Source: Macrosoma leucophasiata (Eukaryota; Arthropoda; Insecta; Lepidoptera; Hedylidae). Taken from it: a stretch of 64,000 nt of DNA. The position numbers were made by a program, and so were the translations under genes. The stretch's first letter is position 1; the number at the start of each line of letters is the position of its first letter. Shown here piece after piece: positions 28,567 to 40,286 of the stretch. The notes below the pieces were generated by a model. It did not search any database. It saw only the letters and a program-made list of their open reading frames with translations, and had not been told where the DNA came from. Where the stretch lies: NCBI GenBank assembly GCA_036365455.1, contig JAWQUS010000017.1, positions 1,178,001-1,242,000 of the forward strand. The letters run 5' to 3'.

Positions 28567-29143
28567 GTTCCGTAGTAAACAAGGAACCTTTATAGTTTCG
28601 CCATGTCCGTCTGTCTGTCTGTCTGTCCGTCCTCGGTTTAGCGCAAAAACTGTTGGTACTAGAGACTTGAAATTTGGCACAAGTATACATCTTAATCACG
28701 CCGATGAAATGGTAAAATAAAAACATGAAAATGATATGTTTAGGGTGATCTCGCCTACTTGTAACGGGCGGATATTTATTTTCGATTTCCATATAGTGTG
28801 GGGTATCGTTGGATAGGTCTTTTAAAAATATTGGTTGTCCCAGTATCATTTTTCGATTTAGTAACTGTAAGTGACTTATTTAAGCTTTAAAGTGCAAAAA
28901 GTGCGTTAGAGTCAATTGTCCCTCCCACAACCAACTAAACAGTTGTTGTTAAAAATTAAAACTTTATGGCAGTCGTAGCTACATATAACGAAATTAAAAG
29001 GAAAACTATCACACTTAAGTTGGCCTTGCAAATTTGCGAGTAATAGTCGACCAAATGTACTTTACTCGAAAAATTCTAACAACTCCATAGAGAATATTTT
29101 TTTGCTGCGCGTGGCCCGACACGCACTTGACCGTTTTTTTTTT
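28567..29143 (+). mobile_element. Dispersed element, GGTTCCGTAG to CCCGACACGCACTTGACCG
   Basis: It starts TTTTTTGGGTTCCGTAGTAA with a (CTGT)n stretch, then TTGAAATTTGGCACAAG. It ends GCGTGGCCCGACACGCACTTGACCG plus T run. The last ~160 bases recur at 59925-60118 (CGAAATTAAAAGGAAAACTA). It is non-coding, and the class is not determined from sequence alone. Confidence 0.55.
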
Positions 29144-29660
29144 TAATTTGAATCCAACAAATTTCCATACCTTTTTCTTTTACTACATTTACGATCATCT
29201 AGATTATTCTAGATCGTCAATGTACTAATGCATCTATTGTTCCCTATCTAAAGCATTTTAAAGGTCTATCGTTCTTCAATTGAAATTGCCTCACTCATTT
29301 TACTTCGACATCGGTCACATTACTTAAAGACACTATCTAGAATCTGAGCAATATAAGTGGGCTTTATTGGTTTATGCCTGAGCCTTTGTGCCATTAGGTT
29401 GGATCAAGGAAGTACACTTACATCACATTTGTTGGTTGAGTGAAGCGAAGAGATGAGGCGGCACCGTTTTAGCTATCTTTGAAGCAGAGGCTAACTGTAG
29501 TTGCTTTAAAATATTTATTCAAATTAAGAAATTAAAGGCATATTGGAAAAAAATATTGACTTCGGGCAGGAATCAAAAACTTTTATCCGAGCGTCCGATT
29601 TCTCTTTTATTTTTCGATTTTACCTATTCGAGATCAGTGAATCAAAAAGGTTCATCGGTT
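29144..29660. other. Unassigned stretch
   Basis: No ORF or repeat recognised. It carries ACTTCGGGCAGGAATCAAAA (about 29559), perhaps a worn tRNA-like end. Confidence 0.35.
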
Positions 29661-29669
29661 AAATAATAT

Positions 29670-29735
29670 GGAATTTGGTAGCTTAGTAGTAAAGCGGCTA
29701 GACTGGTTAACCTGTGGTTGATGCTAGCCCAAAGT
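29670..29735 (+). mobile_element. tRNA-like SINE head
   Basis: TTTGGTAGCTTAGTAGTAAA, then GCTAGACTGGTTAACCTGTG; same pattern as 15925-15990. The T arm is lost. Confidence 0.35.
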
Positions 29736-29883
29736 CAAATTTTACTCGTCTTAATTTGTTTTTAATTTCTGAAACCACTCACAAATGTTATTGCAGAAAA
29801 ATAAAAATATGACAATGTTTAAATGTAATTAATTAAACAATTTAGCATGTTCACTTTAAATTTTAAATGCATAAAAGGTACTG

Positions 29884-30175
29884 TTACTGGTGGCAGAGCT
29901 CCAATGACAGAGCACGCGGACATAGACACTACCGCATTACCTCGGTGAAAGGTAAAAAAAAAGTATCCGAAGATCAGTGGCGATACTGTGTTTTTGCATG
30001 TTTACTTTTTATTGCAAGGAAAGTGACAAATAACTATAATAATATAGTTCACATTGATGTTAAGTGATGACTGCTATAGACGTCTACACAAAGATCAGAG
30101 GTCAAAATGCAGATGCGTTGCCACTCCTGAGACCTAAGTTATGTCTCTGTGATACTTATACGAGACCATACCTAC
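29884..30175. mobile_element. Two SINE-C fragments facing each other
   Basis: Plus-strand head, CTGGTGGCAGAGCTCCAATG to CATTACCTCG (29886-29943). After a gap comes a minus-strand 3' part, GTTCACATTGATGTTAAGTG to CATACCTAC (30047-30175). Confidence 0.65.
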
Positions 30176-30249
30176 TTGAATATGCATATACGTGTACGTC
30201 TACCAAGAATTGCCACAATTTCATTCATCAACTATATTTATATTATTTT

Positions 30250-30540
30250 AACTGGTGGTAGAGCTCCAGTGACGGAGCTCGCGGGCGTAGGCACCACCGC
30301 ATTACCTAATATACTTGCCGCTAAATGGTAGTGTTCAGCACTATCGTGTTCCGGTCAAGTGGTAATGTACGGCCCTGTAATTTCCGGCACAGAGGCATAA
30401 CACCTAATGCCTCAGGAGTGGCAGCGCATCTGCATTTTGACCTCTGGTCATTGTGTGGGTGTCTATAGGCTGCAGTCTTCACTTAACATGAATGTGAACT
30501 GCATGCTTGTTTGCCACTTTAATTACATAAAAAAAAAAAT
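30250..30540 (+). mobile_element. SINE-C, full length, well preserved
   Basis: ACTGGTGGTAGAGCTCCAGTG to CACTTTAATTACATAAAAAAAAAA. It is one of the least diverged copies and a good consensus reference. Confidence 0.9.
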
Positions 30541-30944
30541 ATATTTTACAAGTAACATTATATCATCTATATAAACAAAGTGATTGATCAGTAAAAATTT
30601 AATGACGAGGAAAGGCAAATGTTATGGAATGTCTAACAAGCTTGATGAGATTAAATATCAAAATAACGTGTAGGCGTATCTTTATTATTGATAAATTGGA
30701 AGGAACACTGATCTCCGTACCTCAATCAACATTTATTTATAAACTAGCGACCCACCCCGGCTTTGTGCGGGTTCATTTTTATTACAATCTGATGTAATTT
30801 TCATTCATAAATTCCTACCGATTTATCTGTTTAAGATGATAAGTGCAGCGCGCATGCTAGCTACCGCACCAACTGTCAATCGATTGACTGTTAAGTTAAG
30901 CGATGTAAGGTTTACATTAGAATATGGTCGTTAAGTTTTCTATT

Positions 30945-31158
30945 TGACGACCCGGTTAGTCCAGCGCAGCGGTGTGAGATGACCGTTTGATTCGAAGGGT
31001 CTCGGGTTCGATCCCCACACCAGGACAAATATTTGTATGGCCTTCAGATATTTGTTTCGAGTATGGGTGATTGTGTAGATATGTGTTGTATGTGTACAAC
31101 GGCACCCACGACACAGGTTTATACCTACTGTGGGGCTGTGAGTGTAAGCGTATTGTTA
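30945..31158 (+). mobile_element. SINE-B, full length
   Basis: Head GACGACCCGGTTAGTCCAGC with a small duplication (CAGCGCAGCGG), B box GGTTCGATCCC, body to GTGAGTGTAAGCGTATTG. A possible Helitron 3' end (CTAGCGACCC...GGCTTTGTGCGG, minus) lies upstream at about 30753. Confidence 0.85.
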
Positions 31159-31334
31159 CGCGTAACTACCTTTTTTTTCTTTCGTCGATTCTTTCTCCGG
31201 ACAGTTACAATAACAACAACAGAGAATTAGCAAAATCGGTACAGCCGCTCTCGAATTTTGCGCTTAGCAACACATTTAGCAATTCATTTTTATTTACATA
31301 GATTTTGTATATGGTTAATAATAATTAATGGTGT

Positions 31335-31413
31335 CATCCACGCCTCTGTATTACGCCAATTAAATACTCGGGTGTAGTACCCGCAAGCTCCATCACTGGA
31401 GTTCTACCATCAT
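31335..31413 (-). mobile_element. SINE-C head fragment
   Basis: GCAAGCTCCATCACTGGAGT and TCTACCATCA match the head hairpin on the minus strand. Confidence 0.5.
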
Positions 31414-31874
31414 GAGAAAAAGCTTTGGAAAGCTGGCTTCCTAATTATTTGTAGCCGAAAAACATTTATTTCTGACAGGCATCACAGCGACTCAACCAGA
31501 TAATCTCAAGTAACATTCGGTATCAGGGAAAGGAAAAGTTACGGTGTATTTGACGGCACCCAACAACTTTTTCCGCTACTTAATGTTAAAGTTTGTTCGC
31601 CTAAAAGCAATTTTAGCTATTTGGCCATCCGAGTAACCTACAACGCTGCGATGCTAACTGAATGATTTTATGCATAATGTGACAGAAAATATAAATACCA
31701 TTCTTTTTATTATTTTTACATAGGTGTAACACAATGCTATTAAAATGTTTTAAAAAGTGTTTAAAAATTCAAATAATATTTAAGTAACTCATACTGTAGA
31801 CGATTTTCATTGGTATCAAAAATAATCATCCATAAGTATCAGCTTAGTATTTCCTAAATATTTTTGCGTGCCTA

Positions 31875-31990
31875 GTACTACGCTGAGGTACTGGCCTACT
31901 GGGTTCGATTCCCGGGTAGGGGGTTATCAGAGATAATGGTGTAAAGTCCTTTATCTCTGGTTCTATTGGGATTGCGATAAAGAGGTAGGA
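31875..31990 (+). mobile_element. SINE-A 5' half
   Basis: CTACGCTGAGGTACTGG...GGGTTCGATTCCCGGGTAG, then the start of the body (AGATAATGGTGTAAAGTCC, CTGGTTCTATTGGGATT). The 3' half is missing. Confidence 0.7.
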
Positions 31991-32977
31991 TATTACTACT
32001 TTATCAACTTCTTACCTATCTTACTTGTTTTTTTTTTTTTGTTTAACTGTCACGTGGCAATCTGCGTGAACACAATAAGCCATTAGTTTGACGTTACATA
32101 TGACTTAGTCTTCAGCAGCAGAGGGTACACTTTAGAGTCCCTTGCATAAAATGTCAGAATCTATGCGAATCTTGCTCTAAGTGTAGGTACACTATGTCGT
32201 CTATGTCTGCTATGTGTCACACTTCCTGTGCCTTCTAGTCCACTCGCTAGTTCATTCATTTACGTGAGATGACAGTCATTGATAGATTAATAGCTCTTGC
32301 TATGTTTAAAAATGTCTTGTTTAACCGTTACCAAGTTTAAGTTCTGATGTATGCATCTGTTGCTCACATAGTAGGGTCCCTATCTTACTAGCTATTTACT
32401 TTTTATGTTATTGTCCTAAAGTAAAGTAAGAGCTCGACATATCTCATAAGTAAAGTTCGACTTTCGATCAAAATTTTTAGTTATATTTATGAATATCGCT
32501 TATAGCGTCTTAAAATAATATACTTGTATTAGGTTAAGTCCGCGGTACGCTGAATACTTCACGTGAGTGAGGCTTTAGCATTAATTAAATTACACAAAAA
32601 CGTTTATTGCATAACACCGTCCTTCAGTGCTTAATGGATGAACCTAACTTTTCATTACTCCGTTTCAATTAACGGACTAAATACGTCGCGTTTCACTTTG
32701 TTACAAATAATGGAAAACATTTCAATTTGTTTCACTCAATCTCGAACACGGACGGATTTCGACGGAAAGTTTTATTTGTAACTAGATCTCCTCAAACATC
32801 GTCTTACGATGTAAACGAGGTTTTGATCAAAACAATGTTGTGCTTTTGTTGATTTTCAAACTCACTGGGTGAGATGTCAGTGGTAATCCTGCCAACTGAA
32901 AAACAATATATGTTATAGTCTATAATATATACGAGTATTATAATATATTAGGTCACCTTTACGGAGCATCCATTTTT
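31991..32977. other. Unassigned stretch, ~1 kb
   Basis: No ORF over 60 codons, no SINE and no inverted repeat was recognised. It may be unique intergenic sequence. Confidence 0.45.
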
Positions 32978-33179
32978 TTTTAATACGCTTACACTACAGC
33001 CTTACAGTAGGTATAAACTTGTGTCGTGGATGGCGCTTTACACATTCAACACATGCACAAACACCCAGACCCAAAACAAATAACTGTAGGCCATACAAAT
33101 ATTTGTCCCGGTGCGGGGATCGAACCCGCGACCCTTCGAATCAAACGGTCATCTCACACCGCTGGACTAACCGGGTCGT
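32978..33179 (-). mobile_element. SINE-B, full length
   Basis: Head GACGACCCGGTTAGTCCAGC, B box GGTTCGATCCCCGCACCGGG, body and ACGCTTACACT tail are all present. Confidence 0.9.
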
Positions 33180-33185
33180 CAAACT

Positions 33186-33570
33186 TGCAGGCCAATAAGA
33201 AATATGGCACATCGACCTTAGGAAGGAGATCTCAGCTTATTTCGTCTGTGGAGCACATCGACTACACAACACAGCTCTGGAGCGTTATCTCTTTCGACAT
33301 ACCTTTGTCACAGCGCGGACACTTCGCCAAAATTCCATACAAACGCTTAATTTGGTCTCTATTACACAGACATCAATCAGTGACGTGTATTTACACGCGC
33401 ACCTGTGTGCGTAGGCCTTACAAAATACCAACCGTCACCCATAAGAGGGGAGGAGGTTGGATCATTACATATTCTCTGCCTGTGTGACGTTAGTCGACCA
33501 TTTTGATCACAGTGCTTACGTATAGTAGGAGAGATTTTGCAATAAACATTGATTGATATTGATTGAGATA
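33186..33570. repeat. Repeat X, uninterrupted copy
   Basis: TGTCACAGCGCGGACAC to AGAGGGGAGGAGGTTGG matches the split copy around 17605-20180. It ends with AATAAACATTGATTGATATT and a short GATTGATATT repeat, like a retroposon 3' end with a polyadenylation signal. Confidence 0.6.
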
Positions 33571-33594
33571 CTGAACCCTCCGAGTAACGTTGGC

Positions 33595-34136
33595 CCTGTA
33601 AGGCTAGACATTTTTGTAGGGATGAATCATAACATGCTAATTACAAAAACCATCGCCTGGCAAGGATCAACCCGTCACGTCATTTGGATTTCTGATGAGA
33701 AAAGTTACTTCCATATTTTAAATCTGGCTCGATTGTGACCATTTATGTTGGGTCTTAAAGTTTAGTTTTTGTGTGTTTGGATATTTAAAGAAAATCACGA
33801 TTTGTTTACTACAAATGTGTGACTCAATCGTATCTCAATAGCAGGCGAATTGATGTACAATTTACATTACCCGATACGCTCGATACATAATTTATTGAAT
33901 TCGTCCTAACAATTTCATCGTCATGGAAACACACTTCCGTTGTCATGGAAACACCACAACAAATATAAATAAGATGCAATAATTATCGTCTCAAAACTAT
34001 CTAAAACATAGAAGTTACTTTTTCATCAGAAATCCAGATGACGTGACGGGCTGATCCTTGCCAGGCGATGGTTATCGTACATAGCATATTATGACTCATC
34101 CCTACAAAAATTTCTAGGCTTACAGGCGTTCCGATA
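33595..34136. mobile_element. 542-bp palindromic MITE, ~135-bp inverted repeats
   Basis: Left CCTGTAAGGCTAGACATTTT; right end inverted, CCTGTAAGCCTAGAAATTTT. The arms continue with TTTGTAGGGATGA, ACCATCGCCTGGCAAGGATCA, CCCGTCACGTCAT and TGGATTTCTGATGA. The core holds a direct repeat, CGTCATGGAAACAC / TTGTCATGGAAACAC. The flanks both carry CGTT, but the TSD is not certain. There is no transposase. Confidence 0.75.
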
Positions 34137-34532
34137 CTTGAAGAGTTCACTAGCTCTTGGACCAGTAGGCAGTGTGGAGCAGAGATATTGCTCTACGAAG
34201 TCAAGCCAATTGTCTCTTTCTTAGGCTCGATGTACAATATTTCTTGATGGGTAGGTACTGTTATGTAAGTGGTACCTACTAGACGTTGAGTAACAGTTAA
34301 GATAATTAATTATTTAATGTGGTTATCCAGAACTAAAAAAGTATTCCCTACAATAATTATCACGGAAAACCCATTATCTTGACATTACAAAATAAGTATC
34401 TTTAATTGTATTATTAATCGGTCTAAACACGATAAACTTAAAAATTACCGATGGGCGAAGAAATAAACTATTTAATTTTCAATAAGCTTTCGGAACAGTG
34501 AGCTGAAGTATGTATATATATATATATATTTT
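34137..34532. other. Unassigned stretch
   Basis: No gene or repeat recognised. A short (TA)n tract precedes the next block. Confidence 0.4.
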
Positions 34533-36361
34533 TTTTTTAATTAATGGCATCGCTTTTTATGCGTATTGCCAGTGTCAAGTAAAACGATATTTCCAATTCG
34601 TAATATGCAACATAAAAGTCAGAGTCAGTCAGTCAATTTATCAGTCCGTCAGTCAGAGTCACAGTAATTCCAGTAAAGCGATGGCTATGCTGTGTTGTGG
34701 GCGGTAATGCTCTTACTTGTACCTTCTATAATTTACAAATATGTTTTTTTAGTCATAAGTCAATAAGAGGTTTATTCTTAAACTACAAATATTTTACCGA
34801 CGACCCGGTTAGTCCAGCGGTGTGAAATGACCGTTGACGAAGGGTCGCAGTTTTGGATCCCCACACCGGGACTTTTTAATTAATGGCATCGCTTTTTATG
34901 CGTATTGCCAGTGTCAAGTAAAACGATATTTCCAATTCGTAATATGCAACATAAAAGTCAGAGTCAGTCAGTCAATTTATCAGTCCGTCACTCAGAGTCA
35001 CAGTAATTCCAGTAAAGCGATGGCTACTTTACCAGAACATTTACAATTAAGTTTTGGAGGCAACCCGAAAGAACGTGTTTTCGCACTGTTATTCTATTTC
35101 ACTATACACGAGCACTGTAATAAGCCTATATCAAGCAAAATGCCACCAACTTTATTTAATATAACTATATAAATAAAATAAGAGCACCACACTCATCCTT
35201 CAAGCTTCCCGCCAAAACTCCATGAGAATTATTGTTCAATGGCAAAAAAAGATCGTGTAGGCTGGTAGCTTTTCTAGCGTAATCGGCGTAAAACATTGAA
35301 TCGACAGATAAGTCGTATGAACACGATACACGACAGAATAAAACTTCCGAAAAATATGAATCGCTGTTACACAAAAAATATGAGTACATTAAACTAAGTC
35401 TCCGATCAAAACGTTGTGTTGCTAGTGTTTTATATAAATTATCACTCAAGTTCACGTGACCATATCAAGTGGAACGTATATAAACGTCCTCAAACAACGG
35501 CGACCTTCCGGCCGCTCAGCCGCTTTGTGAGAAGTCACGTTCTACATCAATTGGAAAGCCTTGAAGAAGATCGCGCTAAAACACATTCGCTGTATTGTGG
35601 GCGGTATCGCTCAATCGCTCGTACTCACTCACCTACTTTAATAAATAAATATATTTTTAAGTAAGAAATGGGTTTCTTCTTAAACTACAAATGTTTTATA
35701 CCGGTATCAATTAATTATGTAAAATGTTATCATACATTTCTAAAATGTTTCAATAAACAATAATTAAAATAGTATTTTTTATTTACACCCTAGAGTCGAA
35801 AAGTAAATAAAAAACTTTTTTTTTTTTCAATTAGAAATATGTGCGGTGGCACCAGTAAGGTTTGTCAGAACGTCAGACAATTGTCATAGGCTTGACTTTT
35901 AAATAAGACTAAGAAATAATAACAGAGGATAATTTAATATATGGTTGCATTCATTAATCTCTTAGACATTTAATTATGCCTGTTTTGGAATACAGGCGTA
36001 CAGTTATATTTTATTTAAAAAAATATTATCGCTATAGTATTCACGTGTCCATTTCAAGTCGAACGTATATAAACGTCCTCAAACAGCGACGACCTTCCGG
36101 CCGCTTTGTGAGAAGTCACGTTCTACATCAAATGGAAAGCCTTTAAGAAGATCACGCTACAACACACTTGCTGTGTTGTGGGCGGTAATGCTCTTACTTG
36201 TACCTTCTATAATTTACAAATATGTTTTTTTAGTCATAAGTCAATAAGAGGTTTATTCTTAAACTACAAATATTTTACCGACGACCCGGTTAGTCCAGCG
36301 GTGTGAAATGACCGTTGACGAAGGGTCGCAGTTTTGGATCCCCACACCGGGACAAATATTT
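34533..36361 (+). repeat. Mosaic of locally duplicated blocks (A, B, C)
   Basis: Block A (TTAATTAATGGCATCGCTTT...GCGATGGCTA) occurs at 34539-34685 and 34876-35026. Block B (CTGTGTTGTGGGCGGTAATG...CCCCACACCGGGAC) occurs, seemingly identical over about 182 bases, at 34690-34871 and 36171-36353. Block C (ATATAAACGTCCTCAAACA, GACCTTCCGGCCGCT, GAGAAGTCACGTTCTACATC) occurs at 35450-35610 and 36045-36170. C carries a TATA-like GTATATAAACG. An ATG after block A opens a short frame (35020-35172) of unknown meaning. The blocks could derive from an LTR element or a tandemly repeated gene; neither is shown. Confidence 0.7.
34798..34872 (+). mobile_element. SINE-B head, duplicated with block B
   Basis: GACGACCCGGTTAGTCCAGC to CCCCACACCGGGAC, with a deletion (GACCGTTGACGAAGG). 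The identical lesion occurs at 36280-36353. The duplication therefore copied an already damaged SINE. Confidence 0.85.
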
Positions 36362-36752
36362 TTAGGGCCTTTTTTTTTTTTTTTTGTAATGGAAGTGTCA
36401 AACAAGCATGCAGTTCACATTGATGTTAAGTGATGACTGCAGCCTATAGACACCCACACAAAGACCAAGGTCAAAATGCAGATGCGTTACCACTCCTGAG
36501 GCCTAAGGGTGTTATGCCTCTGTGCCGGAAATTACAGGGCCGTACATTACCACCTGACCGGAACACGATAGTGCTGAACACTACCATTTAGCGGCAAGTA
36601 TATTAGGTAATGCGGTGGTGCCTACGCCCGCGAGCTCTACCACCAGCCTACCGATATCGGTTTCGTGCTGGGTGTATGTGTTATGTGTGTACAACGGCAC
36701 CTATGACACAGGTTTATACCTAGTGTGCAGCTGTGAGTGTGAGCGTATTTAT
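36287..36752 (+). mobile_element. SINE-B split by a SINE-C
   Basis: The head ends CCGGGACAAATATTTTTAGG. After the inserted SINE-C the body resumes CCTACCGATATCGGTTTCG and GTACAACGGCACCTATGACA. Confidence 0.8.
36371..36650 (-). mobile_element. SINE-C inserted in a SINE-B
   Basis: Long T run (36371-36386), complete body, head slightly shortened (GCGAGCTCTACCACC lacks the hairpin's second arm). Confidence 0.9.
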
Positions 36753-36757
36753 TTAGA

Positions 36758-36930
36758 TGGAGGTAGCTGCACATAATAATTTTTCAAACTGCTGACAGAC
36801 AAATGCCACCTCAGTCTGCCCGAGACCACGGAAACTGAAAAGCGACCAAAATGTCAGGTTCGATTTTAAATAATCATTTTAGTTTATTATATGCGAGATA
36901 AATCCGAAAACTAGTTTTACTTCAATAAGC
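36758..36930 (+). mobile_element. Penelope-like element 3' region, solo
   Basis: GATGGAGGTAGCTGCACATA to GAGACCACGGAAACTG recurs at 40292-40380, just after the GIY-YIG remains. The following segment (CGATTTTAAATAATCATTTT, GCGAGATAAATCCG) recurs inverted at 39350-39431. This is consistent with the partly inverted terminal repeats known for Penelope-like elements. Confidence 0.55.
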
Positions 36931-37422
36931 GTATTTATTTATTTATAATGCTACGCTGACTTGAAATTGCCGATTTTTTTGGTGGATTTTGTAAATCTTT
37001 TTCACGTCTCGTCCGTATCTTCATACATTTAATTCCATCTCGCATTCGTCTTCAGCCGATCAGAGCACTTTGTTTAACAATATGTGTCGCAATAGAATCG
37101 TAGATGCGTCCATGCGATAAATTATTCCGATATCGAATGGAGGCAATCAGAGTAAGGGCAATAGTAATTTGATGGTAATGCCATCAGTATTCCGACGGGA
37201 TTCGATCAGACGCGCTCCTTTATATTCACACATTTTCCTCGTAGCTAAAGTAGATTATAATATTGTTTCAAATATATGATATTGAATTTTCTTTTTATGT
37301 ATTCTGTATCGTCGATTTTAGGATTAAATGTCTGGTTATGGTACTTCAGAATATTTTATCGCTTATACTTGGGTGTGCTGCATTTTCCTGTTAATATAAT
37401 TGTAAAACGTAAAAACGTTATG
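36931..37422. other. Unassigned stretch
   Basis: No gene or repeat recognised. Confidence 0.4.
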
Positions 37423-37665
37423 TAACTTCACGCCTGTAATCCCCGAAGGGGTAAGCAGAGTTGAATGCATGCATTAAATCATACATGCAAACACCCATGG
37501 TTCGCTGGTTACGTTTTGGCCCATGTAACAGATGACGAGACTGTTGCTGATGCTTGTTGGGATTTTTTCATTTTCTGGTCGTTACCCAAGTCTCGAAGTT
37601 TGTTAATGTGCCCGAAGATGTCAACAGGCTTGCCATATGTTACATGGGCCAATAGTGAACGTTTT
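37423..37665. mobile_element. Two SINE-A fragments in inverted order
   Basis: Minus-strand tail and body (CTTCACGCCTGTAATCCCCG to CCCATGTAACAGATGACGAG), then from about 37556 a plus-strand body (TTGGGATTTTTTCATTTTCT to TGTTACATGGGCC). Confidence 0.7.
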
Positions 37666-38334
37666 ATTTTGTTTACAAAAAATTGTACGTTAATATTGGC
37701 TGATTTTATTATTTTTTAGGCACAACAAATCTTAACAAATACGTGATGTTATTTATGTAAATTCATATAAAACGTTAAATAAGCAATAAAATGCATAATT
37801 TGAGTAAAAAAATATTAAATTTACGCGACGAGGCAGGGGGATCGCAGGGATAATCTAGGGTGCATGACGGTGATGGCGATATTGGGCGTACCTCTACACA
37901 CTTGAAAATACCCCTGCCTACACACATCACAATTACTGTGGCAATTAAGGGTCATCCCCACTCTTAAAGCCTAGATTGCTCCTGTAGCAAAATTCGGACC
38001 CCACAGATGGCGCCACTAGCGCACTAGTATGTCGTCATACGAGCATGGAGATTGAATCAAAGATTACAATTTTATTATTCGTCATCACATTTTTTTAATT
38101 CCCTTTATCTTTATAATGGTGATAAAGAATATTGTTGTTATAACAAAAGTAGCAGTCCCAAATGCAATAAATCACCAAAAGTTATATTTCCCCACATAAC
38201 CGGTGGAGATAAAGGGGCATTTGTCCCCGCTCCCGTTATCTTTGACGGGATAATTTGACATGAGCAAACAGCCACCACGCACCGTTCAGGTCACGGTACC
38301 CTCGCAGATAAATGTTAGAAAGAGTTATTTTACA
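37666..38334. other. Unassigned stretch
   Basis: It includes AGATGGCGCCACTAGCGC and a 68-codon frame (38052-38258) without a recognised domain. No repeat family was assigned. Confidence 0.4.
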
Positions 38335-38580
38335 CTAGCTGTGCCTGCGACTTTGTTCGCGTGGAATAGTGACTTTTGAACTTTTGGAAGCGCTTTTGGA
38401 TATAAATTTTGGCAAATTTTTTATCTTATACACTTTTGAGTAGCATAAAAATATATATAGCTCTTTTACAGTAATGCTATTCCGTACACGATATTAGACG
38501 GACGGACAGACGGACAAACAGACAGACAGCGGAGGATTAGTAATAGGGTTCGTTTTTACCTTTTAGGTACGGAACCCTAA
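38335..38580 (-). mobile_element. Helitron-type 3' end and associated repeat
   Basis: CTAGCTGTGCCTGCGACTTTG...CGCGTGGAA is a worn minus-strand Helitron terminus. A (GACG/GACA)n tract and AGGTACGGAACCCTAA, the end of a GGTTCCGT-type repeat, follow at 38494-38580. Confidence 0.45.
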
Positions 38581-39318
38581 AAAAGATAGAAGATAAATAT
38601 AGAATACCTAGTTTAAAAATATTCAATAATTCTTTAAAATGACGTAACTTTTTTATTTCTGAATCGATTGACATGAAACAAACACAATATATTAAGTGAA
38701 ACTTACCATGATATATTAGTGGAAACTGCAAATCGGATAAGCCGTTTCTGAAATTAGCGTGCACAAATACACAGACAAACAGACATATTTCATATTTCTT
38801 ATTTATAAAAAGTACCCAGTGTTGTGCGCCTAAGGTCAAAGTATAATTATACCAAGTTTCATCGTAATCGGACTGGTAGATTTTGTGTGATGCTTGAACA
38901 AACAGACAGACAGACAAAAATTTATCTAATCACATCTTTGGGTTTCCGCATCGATCTAGTAACATCCCCATGTATTTTTTTTAATATTTTTAATGTACTG
39001 AATTCACACTTCTACAGTTTTATTAAAAGTATAGATTGTCCTCAGCATTATTTGGCACATTATTCCACCTAACCCAGCATTATGGGATTGGGTCAAAATT
39101 ACCCGCGCGCTTGGAATTTTTCAATATTTTCTTCAAGTTTTTAGAAAATTTTCTAGTACAAAACATTTTTTTCACATTACAATCAATTTCGCAGCCGTCA
39201 CTCGGTCGCCGAGCCGCAGTCAATCCGCAGTCATCATAACCGTCCCGTAGAAATTTCGGAATTGAAATAATAAGCATCTTTATGTATCATGTTGACCATA
39301 GTAAGTATGTTCTTAGGT
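38581..39318. other. Unassigned stretch
   Basis: It contains phrases common in insect repeats (ACAGACAAACAGACA) and low-complexity frames at 38537-38917 and 38824-39072. No domain found. Confidence 0.4.
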
Positions 39319-39431
39319 TTTTGCGAACTACACTCATTGAAATAAAACTAGTTGTCGGATTTATCTCGCGTATATTAAACTAAAATGATTATTTAAAATC
39401 GAACCCGAAGTTTCGGTCGCTTTTCACGCCT
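39319..39431 (-). mobile_element. Penelope-like terminal segment, inverted
   Basis: ACTAGTTGTCGGATTTATCTCGC to CCCGAAGTTTCGGTCGCTTTTCA is the reverse complement of 36833-36930. It lies about 170 bp upstream of the Penelope-like coding remains. Confidence 0.5.
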
Positions 39432-39589
39432 CAACTCCATAAACCACAAAATTATATTTACTAAGGACATCTTACTAATTCGAAATCCTAATAACACGTC
39501 ACACTGTATTTAGAAAGTCTACTCATACGTATAGGTACTTGAATGGTGAATCACACCGTCACCCGGCCCAGTTATCTGCCATTTCTGTC

Positions 39590-40260
39590 TTTATTTCCGA
39601 GAGCATGCGGTATTTGTGACGAGACTCACATCAAAGGGGAGCTGCAGCATCTACGTCTCATCATCCAGGTGCTGCATAACAACAAGCTCCGAACACCGCC
39701 TGCTCGTCACAGAAACCGTGTGAAGCCTACCTACAGTTGAACGACAACCAGCCATACTACCATATGTTGAGAGATTTACAGACAAAATAGCAAGCATGTT
39801 AAGAAAATTATCTATAAAAACGGTTTTTAAACCACACAAGAAAATACACCAGTTTTTAAGACCCTTTAAAGTAGCATGCCATCACAAAATTTCGGCATTT
39901 ACAAACTTGATTGTGATTGTCGACTCGACTCGAGGCCAAACAAAGAGAGCGGTTTCCATCAGAATTAAATAACATATTGCTGATGTCAAACACCGTAGAG
40001 CAGAGAGGTCTGCAGTCTGTGATCACATAACGGACAAACTAACTCATTATATTCGGTTTGACAAAACTCGAATACTCGCAACAGAACACAGACCAATTCC
40101 AAGAAGGGTTCACGAGGCTATTGAGATTAAAAACATCCAAATTTTAATAGAGAAGATGGTTGGCGATTATCACCAACATGAGATCCAATACTCAGTAGAA
40201 TATAAGCCCAACCGCAACAGCCAGTAAGAACTCAAGATACATTTAGTAACTTTTGTGTTA
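39590..40260 (+). pseudogene. Penelope-like element, C-terminal RT linker and GIY-YIG region
   Basis: Plus-strand reading gives LPYVERFTDKIASMLRKLSI then KTVFKPHKKIHQFLRP (39750-39865). Next come GIYKLDCDC, GQTKRAVSIRIK and ADVKHRRAERSAVCDH. After these come HYIRFDKTRILATEHRPI and REDGWRLSPT, ending about 40200. This order is typical of the end of Penelope-like RT proteins, where a GIY-YIG endonuclease follows the RT. Damage includes a TAA between IRIK and HIADV, a one-base loss near EIK, TGA where tryptophan is usual before DPIL, and frame changes after DCDC. The RT core is missing. It would have cut DNA to prime reverse transcription; it is now dead. Confidence 0.8.
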
Positions 40261-40286
40261 ATCCTGAACGCTACGCAAGACGCTTG

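Noticed and set aside
38494..38525. (GACG/GACA)n as a functional microsatellite
   Set aside because: Such tracts are a regular part of the GGTTCCGT- and Helitron-type repeats seen at 28620 and 6590.
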